Source: an uncultured Paracoccaceae bacterium
GTDB lineage: Bacteria; Pseudomonadota; Alphaproteobacteria; Rhodobacterales; Rhodobacteraceae
NCBI GenBank assembly: GCA_947488175.1
Contig: CANKYO010000008.1
Coordinates: 62,001-126,000, forward strand
Direction of reading: 5' to 3'
DNA length: 64,000 nt
The number at the start of each line of letters is the position of its first letter. The stretch's first letter is position 1. The notes beneath the pieces are model-generated. The model worked only from the letters and a program-made list of their open reading frames with translations. It did not search any database and was not told where the DNA came from. Below, piece by piece: positions 61,572 to 64,000 of this stretch. Position numbers and translations under genes: made by a program.

Positions 61572-62590
61572 TCCGCCCTGACGATTTAGAACACTGCAAA
61601 GAAGCGATCCGGCATGGGTCGCTGTCGTTTCATGCGGCGTCCAAGCTGTTGCCCGCCAAGGTCCGTGACCCGGCGCTGGCGCTCTATGCGTTCTGCCGCT
61701 TGGCGGATGATGAGGTGGATGAGGGTGAGTATCAGGCGGGGGCCGTGTTTCGCCTGCAAGATCGGTTGGAACTGGCCTATGCGGGCCGGCCCAAGGACGC
61801 GCCCGAAGATCGTGCCTTTGCCGCGATTATCGAGGAATTCGAGATGCCGCGAGCGCTGCCCGAGGCTTTGCTGGAAGGGCTGGCGTGGGACGCGGCAGAG
61901 CATCGATATGACACGTTAAGCGGTGTTAGAGACTATTCAGCCCGCGTCGCCGCCGCAGTGGGCGCCATGATGTGCGTGCTGATGCGCGTGCGCGATGCGG
62001 ATGCACTGGCGCGCGCCTGTGATCTGGGCGTCGCCATGCAATTGACCAATATCGCCCGCGATGTGGGGGAAGATGCCCGGATGGGTCGGATCTATCTGCC
62101 GCTCGATTGGCTGGCAGAGGCCGGGATTGAGCCGACGAACTTCGTGCGTGAGCCGCTGCCCACCAACGATGTGCGCAAGCTGGTCAAGCGGTTGCTGGCC
62201 GAGGCGGATCGTTTGTATCGCCGGTCAGAGGCCGGGATTGATGTACTGCCCTTGCGGGCGCGCACCGGTATTTGGGCGGCGCGGTTGATCTATGCCGGGA
62301 TTGGCAAGCAGCTCAAGCGGCAAGGCTATGACAGCATCTCGATGCGCGCCCATACTTCCACCGCGCAAAAGCTGGGATGGCTGATGCAATCAGGCGCACG
62401 CACGGGTCTGTCGCTGATCATGCCGAAATCGGCGGTCATCTATGCCAAGCCGCTGGATGAGGTCGCTTTTCTGGTCGATGCGGCCAGTCAGGGTCGGGTC
62501 AATGCCGGGCGTTCTTCATCGGTGTTGGATATTCTGGCCGAGTTGAAGGCGCGAGAGACGGGCATTGGAACTGACCGCCCGATGGCCTAG
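61568..62590 (+). CDS. crtB: Phytoene synthase
   Basis: A 340-aa trans-isoprenyl diphosphate synthase making phytoene from two GGPP. Both Asp motifs are present: DDEVD in RLADDEVDEGE (about residue 50) and DVGED in NIARDVGEDARMGRIYLP (about 168). GGPP synthase (crtE) is not in the window. Confidence 0.95.
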   Translation: MIRPDDLEHCKEAIRHGSLSFHAASKLLPAKVRDPALALYAFCRLADDEVDEGEYQAGAVFRLQDRLELAYAGRPKDAPEDRAFAAIIEEFEMPRALPEALLEGLAWDAAEHRYDTLSGVRDYSARVAAAVGAMMCVLMRVRDADALARACDLGVAMQLTNIARDVGEDARMGRIYLPLDWLAEAGIEPTNFVREPLPTNDVRKLVKRLLAEADRLYRRSEAGIDVLPLRARTGIWAARLIYAGIGKQLKRQGYDSISMRAHTSTAQKLGWLMQSGARTGLSLIMPKSAVIYAKPLDEVAFLVDAASQGRVNAGRSSSVLDILAELKARETGIGTDRPMA

Positions 62591-62614
62591 TTGTTGCCCC
62601 GAAAGGGGCCCAAC

Positions 62615-63094
62615 ATGGATATTTGGCTTTTCTTGATGTTTCTGGCGGCATGCTTTGGCGCAGGTGCGACTGGTGCCATGTTCCCTCCGGGAGAGTGGTA
62701 CGAGAAGCTGAACAAGCCGTCATGGGTGCCGCCAAACTGGCTGTTCCCGGTGGCGTGGACGACGATTTATCTGCTGATGTCCTTCGCCGGGGCGCGGGCG
62801 GCCGGCCTGGACGGCAGCGCCTATGCGATGGCCTTCTGGGCCATGCAGATCGCTTTCAACACACTCTGGACCCCGGTGTTCTTCGGGTTGAGGCGGCTAA
62901 AAGGCGCGCTGCCGGTAATGGCGGCGCTCTGGGTCGCGGTTCTGGGCTGCACGATTACGCATTGGCAATTGGATATGTGGGCCGGGTTGGCATTTGTGCC
63001 GTATCTGGCGTGGGTGACCGTGGCAGGGGCGCTGAACCTGGAGATGGTTCGGTTGAACCCGGACGTTGAGCCTTTGGAGGTGGGGAAGGCGTGA
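62615..63094 (+). CDS. tspO: TspO tryptophan-rich sensory protein
   Basis: A 159-aa, five-helix outer-membrane TspO/MBR protein. NKPSWVPPNWLFPVAWTTIY and FNTLWTPVFFGLRRLKGALP are conserved. In Rhodobacter it modulates photopigment expression with PpsR/AerR. It lies 24 bp after crtB. In Rhodobacter, crtCDEF follow here; in this window they do not. Confidence 0.94.
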   Translation: MDIWLFLMFLAACFGAGATGAMFPPGEWYEKLNKPSWVPPNWLFPVAWTTIYLLMSFAGARAAGLDGSAYAMAFWAMQIAFNTLWTPVFFGLRRLKGALPVMAALWVAVLGCTITHWQLDMWAGLAFVPYLAWVTVAGALNLEMVRLNPDVEPLEVGKA

Positions 63095-63126
63095 TTGACA
63101 GGATTTCTGCTTGAAAGGCCCCAATT

Positions 63127-63411
63127 TTGCGAAGTTTCTTTCTAGACGGCATCGAAGACGTGGATAAAGCGCGGGCAGTCTTGTCCGAACTTCTTCCAGG
63201 GCAAACTGATCCTTGGATCCTGTTTAACCGGGGTGGCAGTGATGCGCTCGCATACATGAATATCGAAAAAGACGACTCCGGGGAACTTCTTGGTCCATAT
63301 GTAATTCAGGCTGACATAAGTGGTCGCCATTATCAGGAAACACAGCCATTGGTATCACTCCTGCAATCGTTGCAGGCCAGGCTTGGCGGTACTGTCACAG
63401 AGGACCGATGA
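63127..63411 (+). CDS. Hypothetical protein, 94 aa
   Basis: Begins at TTG 63127 (the frame has no ATG near the start) and reads RSFFLDGIEDVDKARAVLSE and later GPYVIQADISGRHYQETQ. It is acidic, has no Cys and no membrane segment. I do not recognise the family. It lies just past the photosynthesis cluster; the start codon and whether it is expressed are uncertain. Confidence 0.5.
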   Translation: MRSFFLDGIEDVDKARAVLSELLPGQTDPWILFNRGGSDALAYMNIEKDDSGELLGPYVIQADISGRHYQETQPLVSLLQSLQARLGGTVTEDR

Positions 63412-63732
63412 TACGGCACGAGCGACAGTCTGCTGATGAGCGAGCGCTTGCAGGCAATTGCCATAGCGGACTGAAAGTATAGGCCTGAAATGCTGAGGAC
63501 ATCGCCCGACCTGGAGGGCGTTTGATCGCCCTGCGTTGATCGGTCCCAAGCCATGAACGTGACATTGCGCTGTGCGGAACCTTGCAAAATTGCCCTCCGG
63601 GGGGAGGTCGGGCGATGCCCGGTGGTGCCACCGGGCGGTACAATTGCAGATGTATGTGCATCAATTCCTTGTTTGTCGCCTACAGAAAGTGTGGGTCTTG
63701 AACCTCCCCCAAAACGGTGAAACCATTGGGGA
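63412..63732. other. Intergenic region with a palindromic repeat
   Basis: This 321-bp gap has no convincing ORF. It holds the palindromic repeat at 63592-63640; the remainder shows nothing I can name. Confidence 0.5.
63592..63640. repeat. REP-like GC-rich palindromic repeat, intergenic copy
   Basis: Contains GGTCGGGCGATGCCCGG and a perfect 9-bp stem GCCCGGTGG/CCACCGGGC around TG. It aligns with the copy inside bchD at 57735-57782 over about 45 bases with a few substitutions and a 3-base gap. Confidence 0.7.
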
Positions 63733-64000
63733 TGGAACTTCACTTCAAATCATGGGCTGAGTCGGCCCCCCGTCTGGTCGCCGTCGCGGCAGGCCGCGAA
63801 CCTGCCGATCTGGTCATTCACGGCGCCCGGCTCGTCAACGTACACACCCGCGAAATACTCGACTGGCAGGTCGCCGTCGCCAATGGCCGTTTCGCCTATG
63901 TCGGACCGGATGCCAGCCATTGCATCGGCCCTGACACACAGGTGATTGATGCAAAGGGTCGCTACCTGATCCCCGGTCTCTGTGACGGGCACATGCATAT
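63733..64000 (+). CDS. ade: Adenine deaminase, N-terminal part (runs off right edge)
   Basis: From ATG 63733 the frame stays open to the edge (89 codons): MELHFKSWAESAPRLVAVAA, then ADLVIHGARLVNVHTREIL and the amidohydrolase metal motif in PGLCDGHMHI at the very end. This matches the N-terminus of the AdeC/Ade amidohydrolase superfamily, which deaminates adenine to hypoxanthine. The catalytic core is outside the window. Confidence 0.78.

Overview
The window is a gene-dense, GC-rich piece of an alphaproteobacterial chromosome, most likely from the Rhodobacteraceae (Roseobacter group) and from an aerobic anoxygenic phototroph. The reasons are the order bchFNBHLM-lhaA-puhABC-(98-aa ORF)-acsF-puhE-hemA-cytochrome c, the flanking ppsR/aerR regulators, the spheroidene-branch gene crtA, and an oxygen-dependent cyclase (acsF) with no bchE. 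I see no rRNA, tRNA, insertion sequence, phage gene or CRISPR array.

Layout. (1) 1-7341: myo-inositol catabolism. A Gfo/Idh/MocA dehydrogenase runs off the left edge and is divergent from iolD, a PhyH-type dioxygenase, iolC, iolB, a class II aldolase and iolG. A 16-bp LacI-type palindrome lies between the two transcription units. (2) 7338-10195: otnC/otnK (3-oxo-tetronate kinase and decarboxylase) and a divergent FAH-family hydrolase, with a GntR-like palindrome between them. (3) 10207-16124: homogentisate pathway. A MarR regulator is divergent from hmgA, fahA, an unusual metallo-beta-lactamase-fold protein, an aromatic flavin hydroxylase and a 60-aa partner (mhaAB-like). (4) 16267-25021: phenylacetyl-CoA pathway: paaABCDE, paaR-paaK-paaI on the minus strand, paaZ and paaX. 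(5) 25018-37132: surface polysaccharide genes: a GT4 glycosyltransferase; a translationally coupled block wecE-gtrB-gtrA-wecD-(GT-C-like membrane protein); an export protein and an outer-membrane barrel; then rfbCBDA for dTDP-L-rhamnose. (6) 37163-63094: part of the photosynthesis gene cluster: ppsR, aerR, bchFNBHLM, lhaA, puhABC, acsF, puhE, hemA, cytochrome c2, bchO-bchD-bchI-crtA on the minus strand, then crtIB-tspO. (7) 63127-64000: a small unknown ORF, a palindromic repeat and the start of an adenine deaminase gene.

How they work together. RmlA/RmlB make dTDP-4-keto-6-deoxyglucose, which can go to rhamnose (RmlC/RmlD) or to dTDP-Fuc4NAc (WecE/WecD). WecE and WecD are interleaved with a GtrA/GtrB/GT-C trio, which suggests a lipid-carrier system adding Fuc4NAc outside the membrane. 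The aromatic genes channel 3-hydroxyphenylacetate through homogentisate, and phenylacetate through its CoA ester, to central metabolism; the beta-oxidation steps paaFGHJ are not here. In the photosynthesis cluster five TGT-N12-ACA boxes, the known PpsR/CrtJ target, sit in the aerR-bchF and crtA-crtI intergenic regions. The cluster stops after tspO: crtCDEF, bchCXYZ, bchGP and puf genes are not in the window.

Main oddities: an interspersed palindromic repeat read in frame inside bchD; a 26-codon mini-ORF bridging bchL and bchM exactly; two related promoter-leader copies in front of two polysaccharide operons, one with a vestigial leader peptide; a metallo-beta-lactamase-fold protein lacking several metal ligands; and a dioxygenase built into the iol operon.
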